DNA from: Casuarius casuarius
Lineage: Eukaryota; Chordata; Aves; Casuariiformes; Casuariidae
DNA length: 64,000 nucleotides
Direction of reading: 5' to 3'
NCBI GenBank assembly: GCA_003342895.1
Contig: PTFA01000280.1
Coordinates: 564,331-628,330, forward strand
Position numbers and translations under genes: made by a program. Of this stretch, positions 46,401 to 57,340 are shown in pieces (the stretch's first letter is position 1; each line of letters begins with the position of its first letter). Below the pieces are notes generated by a model. It was not told where the DNA came from. It worked only from the letters and a program-made list of their open reading frames with translations, and did no database searches.

Positions 46401-46954
46401 GCCGGGAGGCTGCTCCCAGCCGGGGCTTCCCGCAGCCCGGGGGCTCCGGCCAACCTGTCACCCGGCGTCAGCTCCACGTGGGGCCGCGGCCGCCGCCCGC
46501 AGCCCGCGGAGGCGCCGGCGGCTCGGGCAGCCCGGCCNNNNNNNNNNNNNNNNNNNNNNNNNNNNNNNNNNNNNNNNNNNNNNNNNNNNNNNNNNNNNNN
46601 NNNNNNNNNNNNNNNNNNNNNNNNNNNNNNNNNNNNNNNNNNNNNNNNNNNNNNNNNNNNNNNNNNNNNNNNNNNNNNNNNNNNNNNNNNNNNNNNNNNN
46701 NNNNNNNNNNNNNNNNNNNNNNNNNNNNNNNNNNNNNNNNNNNNNNNNNNNNNCGGAGCGCCCCAAGCAGCCGGCCGGGCGACGCGCACACAATGCCGGG
46801 CGCGGGGGAGCTCGCAAAGTCGCCGGCGAGCGCGCCTCGGCGCTGGCGAGGATCCGTGGGCATCCAGAGGCACGGGAAGGGGTGGGAAGGCTGAAAGAAA
46901 AGAGGCCACTTACTCGGAAGGATCGAGGCTTTTCCTCTCGATGGCCGATGACAT
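40215..46954 (-). CDS. LMO2: LIM domain only 2 (LMO2, rhombotin-2), three coding exons
   Basis: Nuclear LIM-only adaptor that bridges TAL1/E-protein, GATA and LDB1 in blood and endothelial transcription complexes; it does not bind DNA itself. Coding exons on the minus strand: 46954-46914, 43113-42898, 40434-40215, total 477 nt, 158 residues plus TAG. All junctions are GT/AG with matching phases. Two LIM domains are complete. LIM1 ligands are C30, C33, H51, C54, C57, C60, C80 and D83; LIM2 ligands are C94, C97, H116, C119, C122, C125, C144 and D147. The length equals the human 158-residue form, and I see no residue that departs from the family. The start [15 protein letters not shown] matches the known N-terminus. 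The gene lies 15 kb upstream of FBXO3 exon 1 on the same strand. An N-terminally extended form is possible (see findings). Confidence 0.97.
40435..42897 (-). other. LMO2 intron between LIM1 and LIM2 exons
   Basis: A 2.46-kb AT-rich intron. A relic of an old amniote interspersed repeat is suspected at 42114-42200. No other exon was seen. Confidence 0.7.
42114..42200. repeat. Ancient amniote interspersed repeat relic
   Basis: Contains GATCTGATTCAGCAAAATGT followed by AAGTTCATGTCTACTCAGG. This is the word order of an old repeat seen widely in reptile and bird DNA (GATCCAGCAAA, ACTTAAGCATGTGC, ACTCA). I cannot name the family with certainty. Confidence 0.35.
42898..43113 (-). CDS. LMO2: LMO2 middle coding exon (LIM1)
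   Basis: Encodes [20 protein letters not shown] through RRDYLR. The acceptor is CTCTCAG and the donor GTATAC. It carries all eight LIM1 zinc ligands. Confidence 0.97.
44605..44756. repeat. Ancient amniote interspersed repeat relic
   Basis: Successive words GGGCCTCATCCAAACCCCAA, GGATCAATCCTTTAAGCA, TTGCTTAATTTTAAACCTGT and GCTTTGCTGGATCTTGACC follow the layout of a common old reptile/bird repeat that reads GGGCCTGATCCAAAGCCC and ends GCTTTGCTGGATC. It is much decayed. The family name is not certain. Confidence 0.5.
45751..45785. repeat. Perfect 12-bp inverted repeat (hairpin)
   Basis: TTCACTTGGGGC at 45751-45762 and its exact complement GCCCCAAGTGAA at 45774-45785, separated by 11 nt. The arms could form a stable stem in DNA or in the LMO2 pre-mRNA. 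Confidence 0.9.
46538..46753. other. Assembly gap (216 N)
   Basis: 216 undetermined bases in GC-rich DNA at the upstream end of LMO2 intron 1, just after the first coding exon. No coding sequence of LMO2 is missing, because the exons join in frame. Confidence 0.99.
46914..46954 (-). CDS. LMO2: LMO2 first coding exon
   Basis: Encodes [13 protein letters not shown] and two bases of Glu14, then a GTAAGT donor. The exon probably begins at 47091, after a strong pyrimidine-rich acceptor (CTTTCTCTCTTTGGTGTTGCAG-like, ending at 47092). The start context has C at -3, which is weak. Confidence 0.95.
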
Positions 46955-47091
46955 TGGCAGGGATGGCTCCTTTGTAGTGTGCCTGTGGTGGGATCTGCCC
47001 CCGCTGCCCCCGCACAGGCTGTCTGCTCGCGAAGCCTTCTCGCCAGCCGAGCTGCCCCTCCGCCCCCCAATGACATTCACAGGATTTCCTC

Positions 47092-47201
47092 CTGCAACAC
47101 CAAAGAGAGAAAGAAATATGGGCCGGGGCCGCCGCCGCCGCCGCCGTGCCGCGGGCTGCGCCGCCGCGCCGCTGCCTAGGCGCTAACCTCCCGTGCGCGC
47201 C

Positions 47202-47242
<41 letters not shown>

Positions 47243-47303
47243 TACCCCGCGGCTCCCGGCGCGGCGCCCCGCTCAGGCTCGCCGCCCGGGCAGCTCTGAA
47301 CAT
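47092..47303 (-). other. LMO2: Candidate upstream LMO2 exon and 154-nt intron
   Basis: An ATG at 47303 (A at -3) opens 19 codons plus one base to 47246, where a GTAGGC donor begins. The acceptor at 47093-47092 would remove a 154-nt intron containing the CCG repeat. Joining gives a phase-consistent frame that stays open for another 45 codons into the LMO2 start Met, which adds 65 residues. Splicing is inferred from sequence alone. Confidence 0.4.
47202..47242. repeat. (CCG)n trinucleotide repeat
   Basis: About thirteen uninterrupted CCG units on the plus strand, which is CGG on the LMO2 sense strand. A shorter interrupted run is at 47126-47147. It lies in the LMO2 promoter island, within the candidate small intron or 5' leader. 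Confidence 0.95.
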
Positions 47304-47400
47304 GCTCGGGAGAGGGGCGCCGAGGCTGCCGCTGCGGAGATCAGCATCGTGAGTGGTGCTCTGCAGCTCGGCCCCGCGGCTCTGGTTTCATTTCCTTTTT

Positions 47401-47560
47401 CCTGATCACGATTCAAATACAATAGAAGGAAATCACACTTAAAGAGACAGCTGCCCGTTTCTTAACTGGACTCCTGGGGATTTAGCAATACAAACAGCAG
47501 CATCACGACTCCGTCGCTCGCTTAAAGAGACAGAGCCCGTCTCCCCAGAGCTGCGGCTGG
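47401..47560 (-). promoter_or_regulatory. LMO2 upstream flank with paired 13-bp direct repeats
   Basis: CTTAAAGAGACAG occurs at 47438-47450 and again at 47521-47533, each followed by a GCCCGT word. An E-box CAGCTG is at 47448-47453. GGAA words on either strand lie nearby. A promoter role is inferred from position. Confidence 0.4.
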
Positions 47561-50560
47561 CAGCTGACTTTGCGTTTTCGCAGGGCCATGCAATTTAGGA
47601 ACACTTCGTCGGTGAGCAGGGGCTGCCCGGATAGTCGTGCACCCTGAAAATGATCCGAAGGGCTTAAAAAATTGAACCGCCTGGTTCCATCTTTATAGCC
47701 TTCCCAGCTCCACACATTGCCAAAGCACCAGAGTCGCGGTCTCCCTTCTCTTCCTCTCCTTCTCCTAGATAGGCACATGCCCACACGCACGCATGCTTTC
47801 CTACAGTGCTCCGAGATCTACACATAAAGACGCTAGGCAAGACACTAAGTATTATCTTCTACCTAGAATTCAAACTGGCCAGCTAAACTGTACTCGTCTC
47901 ATTTCTTATTCCATAGCGAACATTTATGGGTGTCTACTCCTAGGTGTCCCCACCTAGTTCTTGGTAAGTCATATAACAAATTCGTATCTTGATGCTGTTT
48001 GATGGTAATGAGCTGTAAAAGCTCGAGAGTACGAAGTATTGATCTGTAATTAATCACAGAGAAGCTAAAGATGGGAAAGTCTTGCTTGAACATCTCTATT
48101 TCCCCTCCTATCCCTTCTCCCCCCTCCTCTCCATCAGCACAGCACATCCCGGAAAGGACTGATTTACAGTGCTAGAGTGAAAACTATTACAGCAATTGTA
48201 GCGTTTTCCCATTCTCTGTGGCATTAGATACTGGCCCTAGCTGGAGGCAGAATACTGGATGAGATGAACTGCCTGCCCTGTTAATTCTTTTAGATACAGT
48301 AAGAAAGATCTGTAATAAAGCACTAGTGAATAGTAGTAGAAATCCTTAACTTCTGTATTAATTCCCAGATCAGAAATATATTTGATGTCTATTTTTANGA
48401 CTAGAGTCTCATTTTTTTCAGCTTTTTTTTTTTGGCAGCTAGGGATATAATATCTGAAATACATTAATAAACCTGATTCGAAGATTAGTAATGTCAGCAG
48501 AAGGACTCATTTCAAGGGGCTTTGAACCAAGCTCTCACAATTCCTTAGAGCCATCACTGGTCATTAGAACACTTATTTCTTGTTCTTTAGAAAAGAATTC
48601 TTATTCTTTAAAAAAGAATTCTTATTCTTAAAAAATAAAATAAAAATGCTAAGATAAATAAAAAAGATATATAAAATATAAATAAAGGGGATTCTTATGC
48701 TTTAAAAAAGTTATCTCCACTGTATTTTAAGCTGTTACAGTATGACAGTCACTCTTATAACCAAAAGTTTTTGTTAAAGGAAACAGCTTCTTTNTTAGGT
48801 TTCACAGGATTGAATTATAAGATGAATATTTCATTTCATATATATTTACATTGGGATCAGAAAAGTAAAAAGTAAACCTTTCCAGCAGAAAGAATAATTA
48901 AACTATTACAAGACAGAAAAATTTAACTACAGGGAACTTTATTAAGAAGGTTTAAAAGATCAGAAATTGAATTTAATGGGGGATCAAAAGCATGTATAAG
49001 GACTTCAAACACTTAAAAAAGAAAGACAGTTCTGTGAGGTTGGTGTCTCCTGGCTCTGTGTCTTATGGTCTAATAAGGTATAAACTCTGAGTCAAAATTT
49101 CCCTGATGGTTGAGGTATAGTTCCTAATGGTGCATTCATAAAACCAGGTAAATTGTCTTTTTTCAAATAACATGGTTGTGCACACACTACAGCCACATTG
49201 GCAGGCTAATTGCGGTCTCTCCCTTCTACTTATTTTCCCCAAATTTGCAGGAAATTAATATCTTTAAGACTTCCGTCACTCTCTCTGTCTAAAAGAGGCC
49301 AACTGGTTCAAAAGTTTTGGTAAGGGATAGGCACGTAGACATTGACACATAAGGAATTACTTACTTCCTTAAAAAAACAACCTAAACCCAAGGATTTAAA
49401 ATATGAAGTGGCCAGTGATTATTGGAAAATGGAATTTTTTAAACTTTGCAACACCTGTATTCCTCCATTTGGTCAGGCTAACTCAGGTCTGGCAGATAAC
49501 CTCACTGAAACTAATGAGATATTTCATATACTCAAAGTTGAGCACATGTTTACATGCTTTGCTGGACAGGGCAAGAATGCTTTCTGCCTTGCAAGATCAA
49601 TCTCTTAACTGCAGGAAATTTTTCTACCTAAAACAATGGAATAGTGTATAAGTAAAGAAGCTGAAGAGGACAATTTGTACATGTTTTATTGTCATCCTCT
49701 CAGTCAGGTGCAGAGCTTGACTGAGACTTTCAGATCCAGAACAAACTTCCTAAGAAAAATCAGTTCCTTAAGTGGATATTACTTGTGATAGTGCTGATAT
49801 CTCTACATGATTCCAATAGGTATCACCTGTCTGCTGGTCTAAAAAGATGCGTAGTAAGGACCACAAGATTATTCGTTGTTTTCTTTCTTTCCTATAAAGG
49901 AGAGATGCTAGGCAAAGTAATGTGAGGAGAACGAGGAAAAGTGAAAAAGCTGTCAATTTGCTGGTACATAACATAATAAATGTGTTGCTCCACTGTGCTT
50001 AATGGGAGAGTGCTTGAACTCAATCTGCTTAAACAAACAGTAATTGGGAAATACTGCATGAGGATTAAAGTTGTCATGGTACCTTGAACAAACTGCACAG
50101 CAAAGACACAAGGTAACACTTGGCTCCCTGCCTCAGGTGGGATTTCAAAATAAACTAAAAGCTTGCTTTGCAAGCATCAGTGTGGCAGAAGATAAACAGA
50201 AACTGCCAAGCAGTGTACTGAACTGATGGGTATGTACCAAACTGTTGGTTTTTTGCCTGAATGGAATTTCTGTAAGCACCTTTTCTTCAAACTTTCTGTG
50301 GTGGTATTTAGTGGCAGTTCCAACTGCATCAACAGTGGAAAGCCCATCAGGAAGGTTCTCCGTATTCTAACCCAGGAACTGTTTTTTCTAACATCTTTNG
50401 GGGAAGGAAAATGTGTAGTTTTCTGGGACAATTCAAATTTTCTTTTATTAGGTTTATATATAATAGACTTTCGCTCTGGTCAGTGAAACTTGGCATCTGC
50501 ACCTGAGAAGTCTTGTGTCCCACCAGAACAGGTGACCAGCAAACAAAAGCGGCTGCTTCT
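47561..50560. other. LMO2 upstream region, no gene seen
   Basis: AT-rich DNA, including an A/T-rich low-complexity stretch at about 48590-48690 with repeated AAAAAAGAATTCTTATTCTT words. A possible old-repeat relic at 49530-49585 ends CTTTGCTGGACAGGGC. No coding gene was recognised. Confidence 0.5.
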
Positions 50561-50617
50561 TTTCACCTTGAGCAAGTCCCTTAATACCTCTGTGCCTCAG
50601 TTTCCCATCTGCAAATG
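50561..50617 (+). mobile_element. MIR-type SINE relic
   Basis: Carries CCTTGAGCAAGTCCCTTAAT followed by ACCTCTGTGCCTCAGTTTCC and CATCTGCAAATG, the most conserved MIR core, with few changes. Confidence 0.8.
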
Positions 50618-52999
50618 TTTACTTCCCTCAACAGAATCTGTGGTTGATTTACTTTTGCTTCCTGCTGAATAAAGCTCGTAAAGACAAAACGTTACTCAGT
50701 GCTAGTATTTGTGGTGCCTACATTTCCTGCATAGGGACAAAAAGACTGCTACTATTTTTAGTGAGGGATTTTCTTTCCATTGTCCCTTTCTCTGTGAGGC
50801 TATGTTTTCCAGTGCTGTTTAGCACAGCTTTTTGTATTCATTGACAGATTGAGGGAGGAGTGTTGGTTTCAATTAACTTTTATTAATATACATCATACTA
50901 TAGGCCAATTCTTGGAGCATTAGTAAGNTAAAATCCCCTATTATTGTTTGCATTTAGCATTCAGTGCTTGGAATAAAATGCCATGAATAAATTGGCTAGA
51001 TTTTTGTGTATATTTCTCAATAAGACTATTTTATGTAAAACTGCATTGTTTCTGGGAGTGATGTCATTGAAACAAATAGCTAAATGTGCCTGTTTCCAAA
51101 GAAACAGCCCCTCTTGAACTTGGTGAATATTTTCACCTTTGTTTTGGAACTCTGCTCATTTGAGGTCCCAGGATTCCCTCTTGCACTATCGTAAGTCAGT
51201 CTCAGGTTGTTCCTACCTTTATTTCATCTTCNGTATATCCTAGCTTTATTTCCCCTAGAACTGATGGATAATATTGAACTATTTCAGGTCACTCTCATTT
51301 AGAGAAGTCTGAGAATAGTAAGACTAACTTTGCTGTCCTGAATAGTCAGTAATGTTTGTTGACAAAAATGCAGTTGATTAAGATTTAAGTCTCTGCACAG
51401 ATACAAAAATTAAATCTCAATGACTGTGGCCTAGATTTTCTGTTAGTACTTGCTATGGGGTAGAAAAGTCAAGACCATGGCAAAAGTCTAATGATTAATA
51501 TGGAAGGTGTGGGAGAAAGAAGGATAAGGACTTCTGTAATCTTGGTTATGTTCTGCCACTGATTTACCATATGGTGTTCAAAAATTCACTGCTGCATTTG
51601 TTTCCTCAGTTTACTTACTTGCAAAATGGAAGAATTCTTCCTCCTTCCCACAAGCTGAACAAGAGCTTTGGCATGTGAGAACTTCGGCTGACGTTCTAAA
51701 GGAATGTAAAGTTGTTTTTTCTTTGGGTTTTTTGAACGCAATTTTGATACTCCAAAACAAGTTGGGAGGCTCAGGAGCAATTCTGTTTGTCCATCTCTGG
51801 TCCCTATTAAAGAATACAGAATACTTAAGGAGAAATATGAATCAGCTGCGGATTAAATACTGCTGAGGACATTTGACATCACTGAAGAATCAATGCTGTA
51901 TCAATAATAAATCATTTAGCTGTCACATTGCAGCAGGGGTGCATCGCAGAGGTGAAAGGCAACACATAATACAAGGAAAAATATATTTTTGCTTTTTCAT
52001 GGACATGGAAAACTCTTTTTTAGCCAATAAATTATGTTACATGTGCTCTCTCCGCAAGTGCTGTTTTTTTCATATGCAAGACTACATCTTTCTGCTAGTT
52101 GTAGCAGGAGCTCCCTAGCTAGCATTCTTTTTAACCTTGGGGATGGAAGTGGTGATAGCAAGGACAGGGAGTTTTCCTGGAGTGAAGACCACAGGCACTA
52201 ACCTTAATGTCTCTGGAGGCTCTCAGTAAAGCATGATTTAAAGGACTTAAAGACTCCTCGCTAAGGATGCACTTCTCTTTTTGGGGGTTAACCTTTCCTT
52301 TGAACTGGAAAAAAACAAACCAGAACAATAAAAACCACACTTAGGGTGAGGTTTGCCCTGGGATTGTGAAGTTCAGACTGTCAGATAACAAGTCTGGTGC
52401 ATAAAGAAGCTTGAGTAGTTTTAAGTTTTTGTTTTGCCTTATTTTCTTGAACAAGCAACACAGATGAAAGAAGTCTATGTTTATAGCTGAGAGAAATCTT
52501 CTACCGCAGGTCACACCACAGATGATGAAAANTAAGTTGCAGGCAGATGAAGGGATATTTCACTGCAGACATGTGAAAGGTTCTTCCCCTCCCTGTTTCC
52601 TCTCTCTTCTTTCATTGATTTCTCCTGCTCCCATTGAGCCCTCACTGTCTTGCACGCAAGCAGGATCCAATTACTGTCTTTTTTTTCATAAGGCTACTGC
52701 TCTACAGTATCATTCTATCAAGTAATTTGCACCTTTTCTGTCTTTTCTGTGGTAAGGACTCTCTCCTGTGCTCCTGCATGNGAGTCACCCCATGGATAGT
52801 TTTTATTTCAGTATTACATGTCTCATTCAAAGCCCACACACGTCAGAGGAAGGGCACCTATTAACCTAAATGGGCTTGGAGTCTGACCCCAAAATACTTT
52901 TCTTTTAGGAGATAACCAGTGACTGGAAATACAACTCCCTCAGGCAAAATTTTAGAGGTAGTCACATACCAACCAGAACCTCTCTAGTTCAGGCTCCCC
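50618..52999. other. LMO2 upstream region, no gene seen
   Basis: AT-rich, no gene recognised. It contains another weak MIR-like relic at about 51550-51630 (TCTGCCACTGATTTACC, then TTTCCTCAGTTTACTTACTT). Confidence 0.45.
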
Positions 53000-53155
53000 T
53001 ATTTATGTTTATATAAAATATGTATATGTGTGTATATATATGTATGCATGTGTGTGTGTGTATATGTATATACATTTATACATTTAGATGTCTGTGTATG
53101 TAATTATACATTTGTGTATGTATTTGTATTATATGTTTGTGTATTTGTAAATACA
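53000..53155. repeat. TG/TA-rich simple repeat
   Basis: Alternating purine-pyrimidine DNA made of TATATG, TGTGTG and TGTATT words, imperfect over about 155 bp. Confidence 0.85.
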
Positions 53156-53527
53156 TAAAGGAACACATACAGACCTGTAAGATTTGTACTTTCATACTTT
53201 GCTGTTTTTCGAACTGTTTCCAAAACAAAGGTAGCTTTTCAAGATTACCACTGGCTCTAGTTGATACATTATTTCATATTATTTGAGAGAGTCACCACTT
53301 AGCTGCAGTAACCTTGGCATTACCCGGTAATATACCAGAAAGTCTAACAGCACTCCAGGAGTACATTAGTCTTGCTGTTCCTCTATGTGAAGTTGTCATC
53401 TCTGGTTTTATTTACTTGTGGGGCTTTAGCATGTGATAGAACAAACTTCCCAAATTAAATGTAATAGAGGGTAATTCTACAGAGTTATCCTGGAGTCACC
53501 TAGTTCGCATAACCGTTCTGGTGTCAC

Positions 53528-53680
53528 CAAGGAGGCAGATTGGTCTAATGGGCAGCGCACAGCAGATAGGAGAACTGAATTTTATTTCCTGCTCTGCCTT
53601 TAGGTAGAGAACTCACTTGGGCAAGACTCTGTCTGTGCCTCAGCTTCTCCACCTATAACATGGGGACTGTGTTGCTCAAG
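53528..53680 (+). mobile_element. MIR-type SINE relic, nearly full length
   Basis: Has the tRNA-derived head (GGTCTAATGGGCAGCGCA), then CCTGCTCTGCCTTTAGG, CTTGGGCAAGACTCTGTCTG, TGCCTCAGCTTCTCCACC and ATAACATGGGGACTGTG. The order and spacing match a MIR element. Confidence 0.75.
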
Positions 53681-56600
53681 AACAGGTGGATGTCTTCCTT
53701 CTGCAAATCAGGGTTGGGAGCATTCCTCTCTTTCCTGGATGTCTGCTCCTCCTTTTCCAACCTCAGAATTTCAGCCAGGCAAATTTCTGTATTTGTTCAG
53801 GATGTATCGTAGATCGACCACAGTGACAGTGAGAGAACTACTGCTCAGGTGCTACCTCATCATAGTGCACGTGCATAGTAGGTCAGATACTACTCCTCAA
53901 AAACGCATAGTCTGGGGACTGTATGATGCATACTTTGTGTGCCAGTACCACGGATCTTTGGGAAAAACTGTATGNAAGAAAACAGCTCCATTCATTATTG
54001 TTCCACCAACTCAAATGAAAATGGCACCACAAAGGAACCAAGTTCATCTCTTCGTCTCAGAAGCTGGAGTTCAGCTTCAGATCTCTTCACTCACTTTCCG
54101 CATTCCCTATAGAAATTCAACATATGTGTTTCATACTGTGAGTCTGTCAGAGCTTTATGCATAGACCAATGTACTGGAGAATTTTATATTCACTAATTCA
54201 CACTATTTCACTGGTCCACCTTCAGCAGACCTACTAACACTCAACAGAAATTTCCTCACTTGGGAATGTCTGATACATCCTTAAAGTTGTTTTTTTCTAC
54301 ATAACAAGGCTCTGTTACAGGCATACCAGCCACCTAATTATTAACCTTGACCTTGGGAAGAAAAAGCAGAGTACGTTTAATAACAACCCCAGTGAGCTGA
54401 GGCAGCTTTGCAATTATGTTGCATAATGTAGTCATGAGAAGAGGGTTACCAGGGAGATAATGGTAAACATCGGCCTTAATTTTGTCTGCAAAATAATTGG
54501 AGTGATCTCCCGTTGTGGCTGGGGTAGAGAAGAAAATTGGATGGGTAAATTTCCAGTTACCACAGATGTTAGCAAAACAGACTGCACTTCACCATTGACC
54601 AGATTATTTGCTGCCTCTAAGTGCTGTAGGTATGAATTGTCCTGCTTCCTCTCCATGCACACAAGTCTGCAAGTAAGCGTTATTTAAATGGAAAACTGAG
54701 CATTGGTTGCAGCATAAATGGTATTTCTTTCCACCCTACATCTTCTGTTTACAGTGGCCCTATCAAAGTGCTCTATTTGTCAGAGTATTTATCCTACCTG
54801 NCACATTTTTAAACAGTGTAGCCCTTACAGCCCTCATGGCCTTGTCCATGTGGGTTTAAATTATCCTAGTACAACTCTTTTGCCTTCACGAGGTTGCAGA
54901 GTATGACCGACGGGGAATCTGCTCCTGGCAGTTCCCTGTCACTCTGCCTCCTTGCTCTCCGTAGCTCTGAAGCACCTGGCTCATCCCTGGAGCGCCTCCA
55001 CAGCTGTTGGCAGTGCCACCTCCCTGCTCGTGCAGGGTGTCGACACAACATGTGCATGCCAAAGTAAGAGCTAGGATGCGGAAGGCGTGCTGACAGGGTG
55101 TTCAGTGCTTTCCCACCCTGCTTGGTCGCCATCGGTTGCTGATATTTGCCTCTTTGCTGTTGCTGACAGAAGCTCTGCAAGGACTACATGTCAGTGCAAG
55201 CTCTGGCTGGCTGGGGGAAGCAGGAGGCACCGTCAGGCTGGTGTTGTCCAGAAGAACAACAGACATTTTGCTCTTGAGCACACTCTTCCCTAGAGCTTTC
55301 CCTTCTACTTTCTTAGCCCCTTTTGGGCCCTTTAGATTCCTTCACTGATGTCACCTGCTCAAATTATCATCACAAAGCTGCAGCTTCTCTTCCTGATCAG
55401 CAGCAACAGCAGCAATCCCTGAGAAAGTCTGGGCATATTTGCCTGTGTTTTATGCTCCATCTAGAGACTCCACCTGGGACCGGCCACCTCTGTTGTCCCA
55501 TCTTTGTTACAGCTCTGTCTCCAGATATACTAGGCAGTAAGTTCTTCAACCTTTAATTATATTTAAATCAGACATTTAATTCCACAACCTTAGGGTCTGA
55601 GCATTTTCAGATTAAACTGTGGTTTCAATTCCCCATTCCATTTACTCAGTTCTAGAGCTAACTAAGCACACTTACACATACATAAAATAACTAAGTGCAT
55701 ATCAGCATGCATATCAGCTAGCCTCAACTGACTCAGAACTGTAACGCAGAAAAAAGGGTTCCATCAAGGTCCTGAAGTGGAATTATCCAGCATCTCCTGT
55801 TAATCATTAGGTGAAAGTAGGACTAGAAAGTTGCCTGTCTTTTCCAGCATGAAGTTTCTGCCAGCTCTGCAACTGCTTCAAAGTGTCCATGGAGAAGCAG
55901 TGACCAATGCCATAGTGGTGGCTATATAAATTGCTAGATGCTAAGAGGGCAGCACGCAGTATTGGGAGCGTTGGCGGTACATGAGGGAGCTGGAGAACCG
56001 GTGCACAAAGGCATGGTATGCATACTCTTTCCAGCGCTTGCAGCTCGTCTCTCCCAGTCAGTTTAGTCAGTTTGTGAGCTGAAGTCCTGTTGCCAGGACA
56101 GGGAGTTCCTTTTTTCACACAGCAACCAGCCACCTGGCTCTGAGTGTTACTGACTCCAGGCAGACTTCTTGTTCTCTGCTGTGGCTTTCCACCAGCTCCG
56201 AGTAACCTCAGCAGTATCGAACTCTCTCCTGGCTGTGAAACACAAGCCCTATTAGGCTAGGACAGCATCCAGCATTGTAGTACTGCTGTACTCTCCCTCT
56301 GCACTTCTCAGTAGGTCTCTCTTTATGTCAGCCACACTTGTTGGCACAAACGCATCTTTTATAGCCGCTTTCTCCTGGCCCCCTCTACTACCCAATTAGA
56401 AGGCTGTCAGCAACAAGGCCATCACTCCTCCCGCAGCTTCTGACAAGTCTGGACACTGCTATACTGCTGCAGAAGATTAAAGGAGTCTTTCCTTTGTATT
56501 ACCCAGTGGCAGTGTGCTAGCCAGAAACTAATTCCCCTTCCCGATGATTGTGTATGTGGAACAACCAACAGGCTCTGTAAGCCTGTCTTCATTCCTTATT

Positions 56601-57340
56601 AAAAGAAACACACTCATTAGAACAGAGCTGTCTGATACACATTTCTGCGCTGTTTCCCTTTTACCAAGCCTCAAGAGAACTGCAGTTCCTGAGAATTAGA
56701 GACTTCGGGGGGTGGAGGTGCTTTCTAGTAGTTATGACAGGACTGAGCATCAGGAATCCTGGATTCTTTTTAATGATTCATTTAAAAGTGATGGTGATTG
56801 CATTCCCTCTTCAGTGATTGCTTTTTATGCTGCATATTCTCTGAAACCGAGAAACAAATGGGTGTGTAATTCTTTTACCTCTAGATCACTGGTTCAAATC
56901 TGCTGTGGGCTGGTGGTAACAGAAAGTCGTTGTACTCTGAAGGTTCTTTGGCAGCCTGTGTGAAATGAGTTGGCGAATGACAATCCCGTACATTAACTTT
57001 ACCACCAAGCATAAAGATTACTGGGTAGTACAAAAGAAATGTTGCTTTAATCTCCTGCAGCAGTACAAAGGTGCTCAGATGTGTCAGGCACTGCCGAAGG
57101 AGTGATGGTCTGAGGGCCCAGATCTCAGCAGCGTCCTAGGGTGTATCTGAGCCTGAGGTTGGCCCATTAACTTCCAAATTCTGGCTGCATTACGCAGTAA
57201 ACCTGACTGATGGAATATGCAGAGCTGAAGCACAATTAAATTAATTTATTATCTCTAAATTCTGTCTCAGTCCCAAAGAAATGAAACAAGCATGTACGGA
57301 CTATTTAAAGCTTGTAAATTCTCTTAGTGTCAAATATTGC
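53681..57340. other. LMO2 upstream region, no gene seen
   Basis: Mixed composition, moderately GC-rich at about 54880-55560 and 55800-56450. Overlapping open frames on both strands have no recognised family. A segment at 56878-56925 (CCTCTAGATCACTGGTTCAA) resembles the B box of an old tRNA-derived SINE. Confidence 0.45.

Larger units (their letters stand above)
43114..46913 (-). other. LMO2 intron after first coding exon
   Basis: A 3.8-kb intron. Its upstream end lies in the CpG island and includes an assembly gap. It contains an old repeat relic (44605-44756) and a perfect hairpin (45751-45785). Open frames at 44818-45536 overlap on both strands and look non-coding. Confidence 0.7.
46340..47400 (-). 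promoter_or_regulatory. CpG island at LMO2 5' end
   Basis: About 1 kb of GC- and CpG-rich DNA spanning the LMO2 first coding exon, its upstream exon candidate and CCG repeats. It abuts AT-rich DNA with ETS-like GGAA words (47388-47432). It is the likely proximal promoter region, which in mammals is ETS-driven. Confidence 0.75.

Noticed and set aside
46212..47186. 324-codon plus-strand frame over the LMO2 island
   Set aside because: It spans an N gap and is antisense to the LMO2 first exon, which is clearly coding on the other strand.
56878..56925. Possible tRNA gene from a GGTTCAAATC box
   Set aside because: No matching A box, acceptor stem or anticodon arm at the right distance; more likely an old tRNA-derived SINE.
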